Shown here in pieces: positions 46,144 to 58,355 of a stretch of 64,000 nucleotides of DNA. Each line of letters begins with the position of its first letter. The stretch's first letter is position 1. Made by a program: the position numbers and the translations under genes. The notes under the pieces were generated by a model. That model searched no databases. It was not told where the DNA came from and was given only the letters and a program-made list of their open reading frames with translations. This stretch comes from Myrica gale (Eukaryota > Streptophyta > Magnoliopsida > Fagales > Myricaceae). The DNA is taken from the NCBI GenBank assembly GCA_963930655.1, contig OZ005601.1:26970921-27034920 (forward strand), given 5' to 3'.

Positions 46144-49100
46144 TTAACTTTGATTTGAGGACTGCTTTATTAGAGGCTGAGATGTCTTCCCCCATTCTTC
46201 AGGTGTGCTTTTCACCTCCATCAATAGTGCCACCACTTCCTTCATGGTCGGCCGTTCTACTGGTGAAGAGTTCACACAAAACATAGCAATTCCAAGTGTT
46301 TGAAGCATCTCTTGCACCATTTGATCAGGTAATCCTTGGAGCTTTGTATCTAGCACTGATACGGCTGGCTCAAAGCTCCCCATCTTCTTTTTCACCCACT
46401 CAACTATATGGAGCCCATCACCCAGTTGGGACTCAACTGCGCTACGCCCACTTAAGATTTCGAGCAGCACCACCCCATAGCTGTAAACATCACTCTTCTC
46501 GGTTATGTGCATGGTATATCCATATTCTGCATTGAAACATTGAGATCTTATGAGCAATGAAATTGACAATTCGGGTACTAAACATGAATTAATCTCTAAC
46601 AATACTGTAGATGGTGTAGGGGATATCTTTCTTCTTTCGAAATTACAGACAAAGACTTAATTCTGCATATTTGAGTTACATAAGATATCCCATGGCTTGG
46701 AAGCATTTGACCCCCTAAGATCCAAAGCAACAGAGAACATATGTGAAACGGGATGAATCAAAATTGAACAAAACTGAGTTTCCAACACTATTTCGTGCAT
46801 GTGCTTGATGACAGGGAAACCTTAGCAGATTAGTGATGTAACAAAATTATTGTTAATGGACACTGGTATCATGGGTTTTCGATTTTAGTGCAAGGCAAAA
46901 TGTACAGATGTAAGCGAGGGAGTGTATCAAGGATACTTGCCTGGGGCAATATAGCCATAGGACCCCGCTACTCTTGACATTGCGTGGTTATAGTTTGGAG
47001 AGTTCATCAACTTTGCAAGACCAAAATCTGCCAGATAGGCTTCAAACTTGGAATCTAGAAGTATGTTATTGCACTTAACATCTCTGTGAAGGATTGCTGG
47101 CACACAATCATGATGAAGATAAGCAAGACCCTGAGCTGACCCAACTGCAATCTTGTACCTAGTTTCCCAATCCAAGTTCCTATTCCCCAGCAACAACTGT
47201 TGTAGGTTACCATTTGGAATGTAGTTATAAAGAAGTAGCTTGACACTCTTATTGGAACAGTAACCTAGCAGCTTCACAATGTTCCTATGCCGAATGTGGC
47301 CAAGAATTTGAATCTCTGCCGCAAACGAATCCACTGGTTCTTCTTCTTCTCTCTTTGTTTTCCACAGCTTTTTCACTGCAATCAACTCCCCATTGGACAT
47401 TTCCGCCTTATAGACAACCCCAGAACAACCTTTACCAAGAATGTTTTCATCCTTCAAGCAATCCAGGATGTTGTCAATGCTGAAGTTGAGCTTCTGGAAA
47501 GGGATGAAAGTCCATGGGTAAGAGAAATCTTCAACCCCTGATGAAGATGGTGAAGTCCCTGAAGATTTCTCCAGCATATACTTTTGATTGCGCATTAGTA
47601 GAATCCATGAGGCAAGAACTAGAATGGTTATTGAAGCAAGAATAACAGAAATCAAAGCTACAGTTTTTGATGATTTTAATCCATTTCTCCTAATTGCACC
47701 TGAAGAACACGTAGACCCATCAAGGGACTCGCAAAGATTTGAGTTTTGAAGGTATGAATTCAAAGATAGGGTTCTGAAGAAAGGTGTCACCGGAATAGGG
47801 CCTGAGAAATTGTTATATGAAATGTTAAGGGAGGTTAGACTAGTCAAGGAACCTAAAACTTTTATCCTCCCATGAAGTATATTACGGGAAAGATCAAGTG
47901 ATTGCAACTGTGTCAAACTGGCCATTGTCTCAGGGATTTGCCCCGTAAAGCCATTGGAACTCAAGTCCAAACTGATGGTCAAGCTTTTCACATAACCAAT
48001 TTCTGGTGGAATTGCACCAGAGAGGCTGTTGTAGCTCAAATCAAGTAAAGTTAGTTTCTGCAAGTTCCTTATGGATGTGGGGATTGAACCTGACACTAGA
48101 TTATTGTTGAGAATGAGCTTGTTCAAATAATTGAAGTTTCCAAAGCTCCAAGGAATTTCACCCGTGAAGCTGTTTCTGCTGAGATCAAGCAACTCTAAAT
48201 TCACAAGCTCACCAAGCTGCGCTGGGATTTCCCCCGTAAGGTAGTTATTGTGCACATCCAATAGCTCGAGAACCGAGATATTGGCAATCTCAAATGGAAG
48301 GCCATCGGAGAAATGGTTCATGTACAAGTCAAGAAAGACAAGATTCTGCAGTTGGCCTATCTCCTTAGGAATCTGACCTGAAAGTTGGTTCTCCCCAAGC
48401 CTCAATCTCACTAAAGACTGACAATTGGCAACACTTCGAGGCAGCCCTCCAGATAACGAGTTCCCTAGAAGCAGAAGCTTGCTAAGCTGCTTCAAACTAA
48501 AAATCTCTTCTGGAATAGGCCCTGTAAGCTTGTTCCTCGATAGGTCAAGCGCGTAGAGTTCTGTGCAGTTTCCAAATGAAGGTGGTATAGTCCCGGCCAC
48601 CGAATTGCTCCACAAAAAAAACTCTGCAAGAATTTCAAGTTACCAACCTGCCATGGAATGGTCCCTGATAACTGATTCTTGTCGAGCTGAATAGAAGTGA
48701 GGCTTGTACAATTGCTCAACTGCCACGGTATTGCTCCCGTCAGCGCATTATCTGATAGATGAAGCTGTTCGAGAACCACTAGCTTCCCCAAGTCAGCCGA
48801 GATTTCTCCAGAAAGATCATTGGCAGATGCGTCAAGAACCACAAGCGATGAACAATTGGAAAGCTCAGCTGGGATGGGTCCAGATAATGCATTGCCCCAA
48901 AGAAGCAAGCTAGTGAGCTTTTGCAACTTACCCAGTTGAGAAGGGATTGAACCAGTGAGCTTGTTCATGTGCAAATACAAGTTCCTTAGCTCCGAACACA
49001 GCCCAAGTTCAGGCGGTATAGAACCAAATACATCTGTATCGTAAAGTGCCAATGTTTGCAGATTGATCAAGTTCCCGAATGTAGGTGGTATCACACCAGA

Positions 49101-49808
49101 AAGACCAGTGGCCGCGGCACCAAATGTAGTAAGATTTTTGAGTGATCCCAGTTGAGCAGGAATTCCACCGGTTAGATATGGATTACCCCCAACCCGAAAC
49201 TGTTGGAGGGAAACCAAAGAGCCTAGCTGTGAAGGTATTGAACCATTCAGGAGATTGTCTTGGAGACAAAGAACTTGTAGTGAGGTAAGGTTAGCAAGAT
49301 GTTGAGGTATCCTGCCAGACAATCTATTGGAGTTCAAGAAAAGGAATTGGAGGGAAGAGAGAGTGCCAAGTTCTGGAGGAATGGGGCCCGACAGAGAATT
49401 AGAGGAGAGGTCCAGAAGGCGTAGATAAGTGAGTTGGCCAAGGGAGGCGGGTATGGTGCCTGAGATATTGGTGGAGGAGAGGTTGAGAAGCTGCAGTGAT
49501 GAGAGGGAGGCGAGCTGCGAGGGTATAGAGGAAATATTGAGGAACATGTTGGGCAGAGAGAGAGAGATTACTCTGTTTTGTGGAGAACACGTGATGCCTT
49601 GCCATGTACATGGAGTAGGGCTTGACGGGTTCCAGGAGGAAAGAATAAAGGACGACGCTTTGGCAGAAGGGTCAGCAGCAGAGAGAAGGGAGAGAAGGGC
49701 TTGTCCATCGGGTGAGAGGGAGGTAACAAGCAATTTTTTTGTCATTGTTAAGGAAAATAAAACTAACCAAAATGCAACAAAATGAGTGGTATTTTTTCTC
49801 TGGGCCAT
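46144..49808 (-). CDS. RGI5: LRR receptor kinase, RGI5/RGFR5 type, with one-base frameshift
   Basis: Exon 1 is 46941-49808 and exon 2 is 46144-46526; about 1083 residues if the frame is repaired. It starts MAQRKNTTHFV with a signal peptide, then the N-cap SSWNPSSPTPCTWQGITC, more than 20 leucine-rich repeats (LxxNxLSGxIP), a second N-glycosylated block, a single TM segment (VALISVILASITILVLASWILL) and a kinase domain: GKGCSGVVYKAE, AVKKLWK, HRDVKCNNILLD, LADFGLAK (RD type). The closest relative I know is At1g34110 (RGI5/RGFR5), a receptor for RGF/GLV peptides in root meristems. Two oddities: a T8 run at 48614-48621 is one base short, so the frame breaks after LQSFF and resumes at LWSNSVAGTI; and the intron starts with GC (CAG|GCAAGT). 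No other lesion is seen, so an assembly slip is as likely as a true pseudogene. Confidence 0.88.
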
Positions 49809-51552
49809 GGAATATGGCTTGATGAAGGTTAGGAGATGGAGTTGGTGGAGTTCTGGTTTCTGTGGATGTGATGGCCGCAGCCACGGTGGTAGTGGCAGTG
49901 ATGGTAAAAGTCCACTTTAGGAGACAACATGCATGTGGAGGAGTGTTTGTGATGCTGAGGATGCTTGTACTTCACACCAAGGTGAACTTGAAACCATGCA
50001 TGTGAACAGAAAAGACGGTGCCATTGTCATGGTGGAGAATAGTTTTTGCAAATAGGGTGAAGAGTGCCATCTTTTTTACCGGGAAACGCCCATCTCTCCT
50101 AGTGGTGCTGCCAAAGCCTGCTCTGCTGCCGCTGGTGGCTATGTTATATGCTGCAACAAGTGGAGGCAGTGGTGACAAGCTCAAGCCCATCCTCTTCTAG
50201 AGCACGATACTCCCCCATTGGTGGCCATAATAGTGCTTAAGGTCTTTCAAGGATGGCAGAGGCGGCGGCTGCGTGAATGCTAGCTGGTTTGGGTGGCTTG
50301 AGCTTTGAGTCGCAGGAGTTCTTGGCTTTGTTTGTGTCAGTGGGTAAGATTTTGAAGCGCATTTAAATACCAATACTTGTTTCGGGCCTGTGATCAAGGC
50401 ACCATTGGTTTTGGTTTCATAGACCAAATTGCCCTTCACAAACCATTCGATAAGCAACGAACATTGTTGATTTATCTAAGTGGCATTCTTGATAAAGCGG
50501 AGGTGCCCCTATAACTTTCCTCTCTTGCTGTTCAATTAAATAAACCAAACGACATCTCTCAATTAAGGTATAATGAACCAAGTTGCCAAGGAGTTATTCC
50601 TCCAATTACTTTTCTGAAAAAAGAAAATGCACATAAAAAACCAATTTTTAATATCATGGATGTAAATCCAACGGGCCAAGGTTACTCTCAAGTGGATAAC
50701 TTCGTCCTGCATGGTTGAGACGTGGACACATTTACCCAACATGTTTTTACTCAACCAGGTCTGTATAATAAGTAATTAAAACCGCATTACTATATATCAC
50801 TATTAATATTGGTTCCCATGCACTTAGATTTCTTATCAATAAACTTTTACCTTTGTCTGAGGGTTTTGGGTAGAACAACTGAACAAGCTATTTCTTCTAT
50901 CACATAAAAGGATTATTATGCAACTTCAATAGTTAGCTTTGGACCGCAAAAGAATAATGTACTTTTGTTTTGGAAGGATATCCATTCTCCCTTATGATTT
51001 CGAGGAGAGTTTAATCCCGATGATAAACATGATAAAATTGTATTTATTTCTATAGATAATAGATATCAAAGTGAGAAGATCTAAATTATATAACTTTGGC
51101 ATATAATTATCTTCAAGAGCTCTAATTAAATATTTGTTTTTTCTAATCGGGTGTTCGGACAGTTTACGCCCACTTCCGACTAATCCTGAGATCTATGCAA
51201 TCCCTTCTTATACAAACCCTCCTAATAATTTCAAAATCTATATCGTTCCTCCGTCCTACGTAAACCAGACAATTAACAAGTTAAAGATAGTAACAAATGG
51301 TCTCAAAGGGTTGTTATGAAAAATTGAAGTTACAGAGCTACTCCCGGAAAATGTCCAATGATGAGTCCAATCAATTTTCTGGAAAACGGGTGGGACAGTA
51401 CCAAAAGATTCAGAGCTCAATGTCCATGGAGGTGGAACAGTGAGAGCCTGCCTGGCTGCCTGCCCAAGTGCCTAGGGACGAGGTAGACTTTGATGATAAT
51501 ATAGGAGTGAGGCAGCTTGGGAGATTGTGAAAGGCAAAAGGTTGGAGTAAGC
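49809..51552. other. Promoter flank of the receptor kinase and spacer
   Basis: This includes the 5' flank of the minus-strand receptor kinase. The frames at 49972-50190 and 50197-50457 are low in domain signal. The 50470-51320 part is AT-rich without repeats that I can define. Confidence 0.4.
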
Positions 51553-51568
51553 AAACCAATTTCAATGT

Positions 51569-52468
51569 TGGTAACGTTTTAGAGAGAGTGGCTCCTCCCT
51601 CTCTCTAGAACCCTCTCTCTCTTCGTCTGAAACCGACCCTACCGCCACTGCTCTTGGTGGGGGAGGAGTTGAGCTCCTCCCCTCCCTCTCCGTTCCTGGT
51701 GGCCGGAGGCCCCCTCTTTCTTTTGGTTTTTTTACATTTTTCGGTGCTTTTTGTTAGCTGTTTTGGAAGCTAGATCCCGGCCTCTCCGGTGGTCTTTGGC
51801 GTGCATCGCCCCCGTGATGGGTTTCCTCTCCTCCAGGCGTCCGGTTCTGGCCAAGAGTGGCGGCCCGTGGCCGGCGCGTGAGATCTCACGCGCGCCCACG
51901 CGCCCGACCACTTTCGCCTCTTCTCTTGCGGTTTTGCTCTCTGCCACTCCTGGCGGTTCCCGTCCCGCCTCCCTTTGTCGGCGCCTAGCGGTCACGCTCA
52001 GCCTTGCGCGCATGTGCGGCCTCGGGGCTCGGTGGTTTTGTTTCCTCCCGCCCCTAGTGGGTCCGTGAGGCCATTTTCCGTGCCGGCTACTGTTGGCCCT
52101 TCTCCTCCTCCCCTGCATGCAGCCCGTCTTTACTTGAAGCTCGCCATAAAGGAGTCGGATCGTTGCTCGGTTTGCCCCTCCTCCAGTGGATGCCGCCATC
52201 ACCTTGTGTGGTGGTCTTGTTGTGTTTGTGTTCTGGTCCTTGTGACCGGGTTGTCTTTGTTTCGTGTTGTGGCTCTTGTGGCCAGTTGCTCGGTTGTGTT
52301 TGTTTGTTGCTTGGTTTGTATTCTGTTTCACGGCCCTTGTGACTGTTGGTGCTCCCGGCTATTGTAGGGCCTTTTGGTTCGTTTAGGTTTTTCGTTGGCC
52401 TTTTGGTCGTTTTTTAGTTCTGTACTGGTTTCTCGGTTCTTAATATATTTCATTTGCTTAGAAAAAAA
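51569..52468 (+). mobile_element. Non-autonomous retroposon, copy 2
   Basis: Direct repeats AAACCAATTTCAATGT at 51553-51568 and 52469-52484 flank this copy. It begins TGGTAACG and then the stem-loop TTTTAGAGAGAG (51577-51588) with CTCTCTCTAGAA (51599-51610), as in the other two copies. The middle is GC-rich, and the 3' half has mini-palindromes such as GGTCCTTGTGACC (52235-52247) and GGCTCTTGTGGCC (52271-52283). It ends TTTCATTTGCTTAGAAAAAAAA. Frames of up to 199 codons exist on both strands but none has a domain. It stands in the opposite orientation to copies 1 and 3. Confidence 0.78.
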
Positions 52469-52484
52469 AAACCAATTTCAATGT

Positions 52485-54864
52485 CTTTTTCTGGCATAAA
52501 CTATGCGCCCTCAAACGTGGTCTGAGAGTTATTATAAAGGGTCAGGGTTCAGGGGTGGCGTAGATACAGAGGAAGTTTTTAATTGGAGGAATCTGTTTTT
52601 AGGGCTAAACGGGTATTCAAAACAGGTAACATTATTTTTTTTTACTGCCTAATTACTGTGGCGAGGTAAAGTTTAGTGAGGTGGGTGATTTGGTTATCGA
52701 TGAAGAGGTGGTGGGTTTGTTTTGGGAGCAGGGCAAAAGAAAATGTACAGTCACATGACTCACATCAGAGAGAGTGTTTGGTTCTTAATAATTTAGGGCA
52801 CAAGTAACGATTAGGGTTTTATATAGGGCTCTTAGGTTTTGACCGTATCGTAACATTTAAGCCTCACGAGACACGTCATTAATGTCACAAAAAAATTTGC
52901 CTATTTGAAAAATGATTTTTATCAGATTTGGCTATTTTGTTATGTGATAAGACTTTTATGTCCCTATGAAATGTTTGGTTTCATGGGCATGTTAGGAAAC
53001 CCCAAATCTTAACCTAAAGAAATATCTCATTGATCATGAGTGCTCAAGTAATGTCGTTTTGAAGCTGGACATACATGAGCAAAAAACCATTGTAATTGTA
53101 CTTTTTAATGTTTTTATTTTTTGGTGGGTTGGTCTTTCTAGTTGTTGTCCTTTTGCTTTGCTCGGTTCCTTCAAGTCAAAGCAAGTTAATAATTGGGCTC
53201 AAATACCCATTCAAGGCCCAATTGATTGTCATGGGCTTCATAATTACTCATTTAATGATGCATTTTCTTTTCTGACCAGAAAATGTTTACCGGGAAACAA
53301 ACTAGGACCTTTGAATTCGACCACTCCCTCCTCCTAAGTGAGGCAAGTACAGTAGGCAATAATTTTTGGTGCTTTGTGCTCTGTGACATGATTGGCCTCT
53401 TAGTTCGATCATGTCAAAACTATGATAATAGAAAACACATCATATTGTCTAAGTGATTAGGACGCATTTGGGATTGTGCGATCGAGGTGCGCTATTCTGG
53501 GTTCGATTTCTCATGCATTTGAGATCATGCAATAGAGGTGCACAATCTTGGATTCGATTACTCACGAGAACAAAACCGGTGATTTCAATGACAGATTAAA
53601 GTATGAGCCATCTAAGTTTTCTTAAGATTTACCTGTGGCCTTAAGACCTCGCAGTTGGTCTAAACTGGGCTATGAACCTGGTGCACAGATTATAACTTGA
53701 TGCTTCCTACTGTTTGGTGACAAAGAAAACAACAGAGAAGACTATAAATGGGCTCAAGAAATTCCATCCAAGTTAGTCTTGTTTACTTTTGTTTCCCTGA
53801 AAATGAGTATACATGGTATCCTGCTGTCATCACCAAATGCAGAGGCAGGGGAAGATGCAATTGTAAATGCTTCCATCCTGTTTTCCAACACACCAATGGG
53901 CACAAATTGATTAATGCTTGGCTCCTGCTACAAGAGGGCCACTAAAGCCTCCAAAGCTTGTCAACTCGGGGGGCATCTTTTTGATTAAGTTACAAGCAAC
54001 AAAGATGATCCTTTTCAACCAATTTTTTTTTCCTTTGGTTTTTTTTTTGGTTAAAGGAGGACAGCATTTTCATCCACTTTACTATAATAATATTTTCTTC
54101 TCGAAATTTTAAATTTTTAATGAGAGCATACATCTCTTTATCTTCGCATTTCTTAAGCTTGAAGTATATATATCATTAACTCTTGCATTAAAAGATAATC
54201 TTGTAAAATATTATAGCACCTTATATTAACTCAGCAATGTGCTTCGTAACGTAATCTGCTAGCATAATGTTTGCCAAGACAACACAGAAGACGTTTTCTG
54301 TAGGCAATATATATATATATGATTCAGTATCTGATAGTGGTAGAGAGGTCCAGGTACTCCACTGTCAAAGGAGCAAGACTCGCATAAAAGGGGGTCCAAA
54401 GATTACTTTTATGCGCCGCTACATGTCTGCGAACAGCATGTATAATAATTGCAGCCACAGAATATAATATCTGCATACAAGATTTTAGTGTGGGCTTGAC
54501 ATTCACCTTAGTCTAAGGGATTCAAACCTGCGATATTGTCTGTGTCTGTGTGTGTCTCGTCTCATGCCCCCTTTTGGCATGTTCTCATTGGTGAGGGCCA
54601 TAAGATAAGAGGGGGCCAGCTAAGGGGCTGAACTTAAGGCCACCAATACGGACATACTTCTGCAGATTGCAGTCCACTAGAGGGGAAGCAAGAATCATTA
54701 TTATGTTGTCTTTATAAGCAAGCTGGTGTGAAACAACCCAGAGCACAGCCTAGAAGTACACTACCTTTAGCTCATTGTTTATAGCTCTCAATGGGTAGAG
54801 CCTGTTTGTTTGTTCTTTCAAACACTAGAAAATACCTGCAGCAAGTGTCAATCATTTCCATGCA
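52485..54864. other. Intergenic, possible decayed retroposon
   Basis: No gene is seen. Near 53450-53590 there are two related words, GAGGTGCGCTATTCTGGGTTCGATT and GAGGTGCACAATCTTGGATTCGATT-like copies, with a B-box-like GGTTCGATT. This may be a decayed SINE, but I see no A tail or target duplication. The rest is AT-rich spacer. Confidence 0.35.
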
Positions 54865-54930
54865 GATTTTATCTAGTTGTCTTTTGGAGTTTTTTTTGAT
54901 TTTATCTAGTTGTCTTTTGGAGTTTTTTTT
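54865..54930. repeat. 33-bp tandem duplication at a retroposon target
   Basis: The unit starting GATTTTATCTAGTTGTCTTT occurs twice in tandem (54865-54897 and 54898-54930), immediately left of retroposon copy 3. Its core TCTTTTGGAGTT is also the right-hand target duplication at 55703-55714. Confidence 0.85.
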
Positions 54931-55702
54931 TTCTAGGCAAACGTGAAACTTCATTTCACAAGGGAACAGTACACAAGCGCTGAATACAGAAGGCCTCCGA
55001 GGCCGATTACAAGGCACAGGGACTTGAAGTCCATCACAACAATATTAAGGGCCCAATGGGCCATACAACAACTGGCCATAAGGGCCGAAATCATATTGGC
55101 CATAAAGGCCACATACAGTCGGACCAAAAGGTCCATAATTTTGAAACGGGTCCAAAGACCCAGAGCAAGCTCCGCCGCAAACGGAGAAAACAAAGGCCGG
55201 AGAAGAGAGCGAGCAACCATCGCACTCCTGCTGCCCCGGAAGCTTGTCCATACCAACACAACCAAAGTAAGGGAATCAACAAACCACCACTAAACCAACA
55301 TGTTCACATCCGCCGGAAGTCCACACAACAAACGGGTTGCTGCAATACCCTTACCACAAAAGCCAAGTGAAATGAACTTATTAGAAATAACAAAAGAAAA
55401 ACAAGACCGAACACCCAACAGACCGAACCACCACACGCAATATATCAAAAACCAGTCAGGTGCGTGAGATCCACGCGCGCGTGGATCATCACGCGCCGTC
55501 GCAGCGTCTCCGGAACGGGAGGAAGAACGACGCAAGTAGCTACAGAGCTCAACATTCTTGTGCGTGGCCTCCAAAACGACTCCAAAGCAGCTCCTCCCGT
55601 CGCTGGAAACAAAGGAAACAGTCGGGGGGCAAGGAACGCAGATGGGTCTAGAGAGAGGGCAGACGCTCTCTCTCTAGAAACCTTTTCTTTTTTGTTTTGA
55701 GT
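54925..55702 (-). mobile_element. Non-autonomous retroposon, copy 3
   Basis: Direct repeats TCTTTTGGAGTT at 54913-54924 and 55703-55714 flank this copy. On the minus strand it begins with a short T-rich leader and the stem-loop (55647-55657 with 55668-55678, core TCTAGAGAGAG). It passes through a GC-rich middle including ACGCGCGTGGATC, then five regularly spaced mini-palindromes (55049-55161), and ends TTTCACGTTTGCCTAGAAAAAAAA. Overall order and ends match copies 1 and 2. No domain-bearing ORF is present. Confidence 0.78.
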
Positions 55703-55714
55703 TCTTTTGGAGTT

Positions 55715-57983
55715 ACCTCTGTTTGCAAGTAGATATGTTCTGTTTTGGTAAATCCGAAACTTTTTTATTTACTGACAATTTCCCAAAAAAAAAATCCGAA
55801 ACTTTTTAGAAATTTCTTAGTACGTGTGGCGGAAGAATATCGTGATTATAAACACATAAAAATAGACTAGCCACTGAAATAGCAAAAAACTATAGACTAC
55901 GAGAAAATACTCAAAAATTAACGTCTAATACCAACAATACCAAGTTTCTCAAGACGAATCAACACCCCATACCTATTTGTGAGACCCACTTTATTTTCTA
56001 CTTTGTCTAGATACACATGTTCATTCATACAGAGAGATGAAACCTATATGTCCATCCATGCAGTACTGTCTAACTTCTTAAAACTATCTAACTTTCAACA
56101 TATTTTAAGAAAGAGAAGAGTAGAAAAACCCACAAGCCTCAATCAGTTGTATATGTCAGAAAAAATTCTTAAAGACTTAATTCTTTCCTAAAAATGTCTC
56201 TGGGTCTATCCCATCTAGAGGAATAAGTGACTGAAAATTGAAATATGCACAAGAATTTCTCATATGCTACCAAACAGAGCTATAAATGTTGCAATCCTTT
56301 TAGGCAGGTAATGGTTTTTCCACGGCATGGACTGCCTTTAGGGTATCTTTCTTGGCTTATATATAACGTCTTTAGATTATGTGCATGGAGCCCCAAACCC
56401 TACACAAAGCAATTGTAGAAAAATATTGTAGAAAAATAGAAATTGAAGGAATGATCGGGAAAAGAAATTGCTCCAAAGGCACAACAGAGTTGCTTTCTTT
56501 AAACGATATTTGCCTCCACCAGTTTGTGCACAGGATAATTCCAAATTTGTTTAGGATACAATAGAGCCTGGATTTAGGGATCCACACGTACAAAATGCGT
56601 AGCACAACTCACGAATAAGTACTTATCATATCTTGACAGTTTAAAGCAGTTTACATTTAAAATGAAAGCAGTTATTAAATCAAACGTTGTAATTATTCAG
56701 TTTAAATCCAAACGTGATTCTAGCAGTTTAAAAACTGCTAATATCGTGGACACGATTTATCAAATCGTAATCACGATTTAATCAAGTTTTAATATTCATG
56801 ATTAGATAAATAATCATACGGATTTAAACTATCAATAAAATCCATCGTTGGATTTTCATCAAAGCTGAAATAAATGCGATCTGACCATCCGATCAAAAGA
56901 CCAAAAATACACGGCTTATATCCTCGCTCCAATGCTTCGCGCCAAGTGCCAAGTGTGCCTCATAAGTGACACAAAAGCGCCCCTAGCGCCACGCGCGCGT
57001 GTGGTACACTATAGACTCCATGTCTTGCACTATAGCAAATACAAGTTAAAGCTCTCCACTAATAAATGCAATCCTAGAAAGAAGGAGTTTCCATGTGGAA
57101 CACTTTAATAAATTCTCAATCCCAAAATATAATATATAATAATACTTATTTTGAAAACACTTTAAAAGCAATAAAGTTTTTTTTAAAAAAAAAACATGAA
57201 AATGACAAAAGAGAGGCACCATTGCTGAGCCGCATCATAATCATTATTAAATGTCTGATAGCTGATGAGAGGATTGAGTAGGATAAGGGTGGCAAAAGAC
57301 TCGGCTAAACTTTCTACCACGAGATGCGGATTCCAACCTGGAAGACAATTTCACTGGGATCCTGCTTTCGAGTCGGCAGGCTCGAAGACTTTTTGTCTTT
57401 TGACATAGTTTCTCTGATTTTTGGACGGTCTACTCTGGACAGAAGGGAGATAACAAACACGTATAGATCATCTATCTCGGATTTTCCACGGCTTATCAAT
57501 AACCAAAGACGTACAGCACACAAGTTTAGGTGACGGATCCCTCCTTTCACGTCTGTTTTCTAAATGAACAATGACTGATGGTGGTTTCTTGGCCAATGCT
57601 CTAATTTCAGATATCTCATATTTCAAGCTAATAATATATATGATAGCAGATTTATTAGTTAAGGAAGAGACTTTATAAAAGAATGTCCACTTTGACAGCA
57701 GTGAGATTTATCAGGTGATGCGACGGTCAGCAAGTTCATTGTATGAGTTTTGATACTTTGCCGTACGGTATGAGAGATAATCTTTGTCTTGATAAGATGA
57801 GTTTTGCTAATATTAAATCTTAGGTCTGCTGTTTTTATTGTTGGTTTGCTATTTTATTTTTCGGTACTTAGGAATTAGGATCTTTTATTTTGTTTTTGAG
57901 TATCCTGTCTGGTATTGGATGTAACCACGACATTCATCTACCATAAGCGAGGATTTCTAAAAAAAATTGGAATACTCCTTTCA
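55715..57983. other. Intergenic, no gene seen
   Basis: AT-rich spacer. The segment 56630-56830 repeats variants of CAGTTTAAA and ACGATTTA in both orientations, a weak sign of an old TIR element. The reading frames are short and domain-free. Confidence 0.4.
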
Positions 57984-57992
57984 TAAAAATAA

Positions 57993-58346
57993 GAAAAATT
58001 GACAATTTAGTCACTAGGTTTATATCACGCTGACAATTTAGTCACTAGGTTTCATTTTTTGACAATATAGTCACTGAGAATATATAGTTGTGACAATATG
58101 GTCTTTACGTCAAATCTCCTTTAATTTTTAACGGAATAGAATGCAGTCGACCGCTACAAGTTACCTTTACCGCGACGGTAAACAAACCGGTTTACTGCTA
58201 TTCCGGTTAAAAATTTAATAGAGGTTCGACGGAAAGACCAGATCGTCACAACTATATATTCTCAATGACCATATTGTCAAAAAATGAAACCTAGTGACTA
58301 AATAGTCATCGTGGTATAAAACTAGTGACCAAATTGACAATTTTCC
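57993..58346. mobile_element. Mutator-like MITE with 9-bp target duplication
   Basis: A 354-bp element is flanked by TAAAAATAA at 57984-57992 and 58347-58355. The left end reads GAAAAATTGACAATTTAGTC and the reverse-complemented right end reads GGAAAATTGTCAATTTGGTC. Inverted homology runs for about 150 bp on each side, through CACTAGGTTTCATTTTTTGA and GAATATATAGTTGTGAC, so the element is one long imperfect hairpin. The 9-bp duplication is the Mutator hallmark. It has no coding capacity. Confidence 0.85.
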
Positions 58347-58355
58347 TAAAAATAA

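Noticed and set aside
49972..50190. HMHGFKF words resembling a laccase copper motif upstream of the receptor kinase
   Set aside because: Surrounding residues do not continue the laccase pattern and no other exon homology exists nearby; a chance match.
53450..53700. Possible SINE with GGTTCGATT
   Set aside because: No A tail, no target duplication and only one box, so the call cannot be supported beyond a note.
55049..55161. Regular palindromes considered as a CRISPR-like array
   Set aside because: Units are 11-14 bp with about 10-bp spacers in a plant retroposon; neither unit size nor context fits CRISPR.
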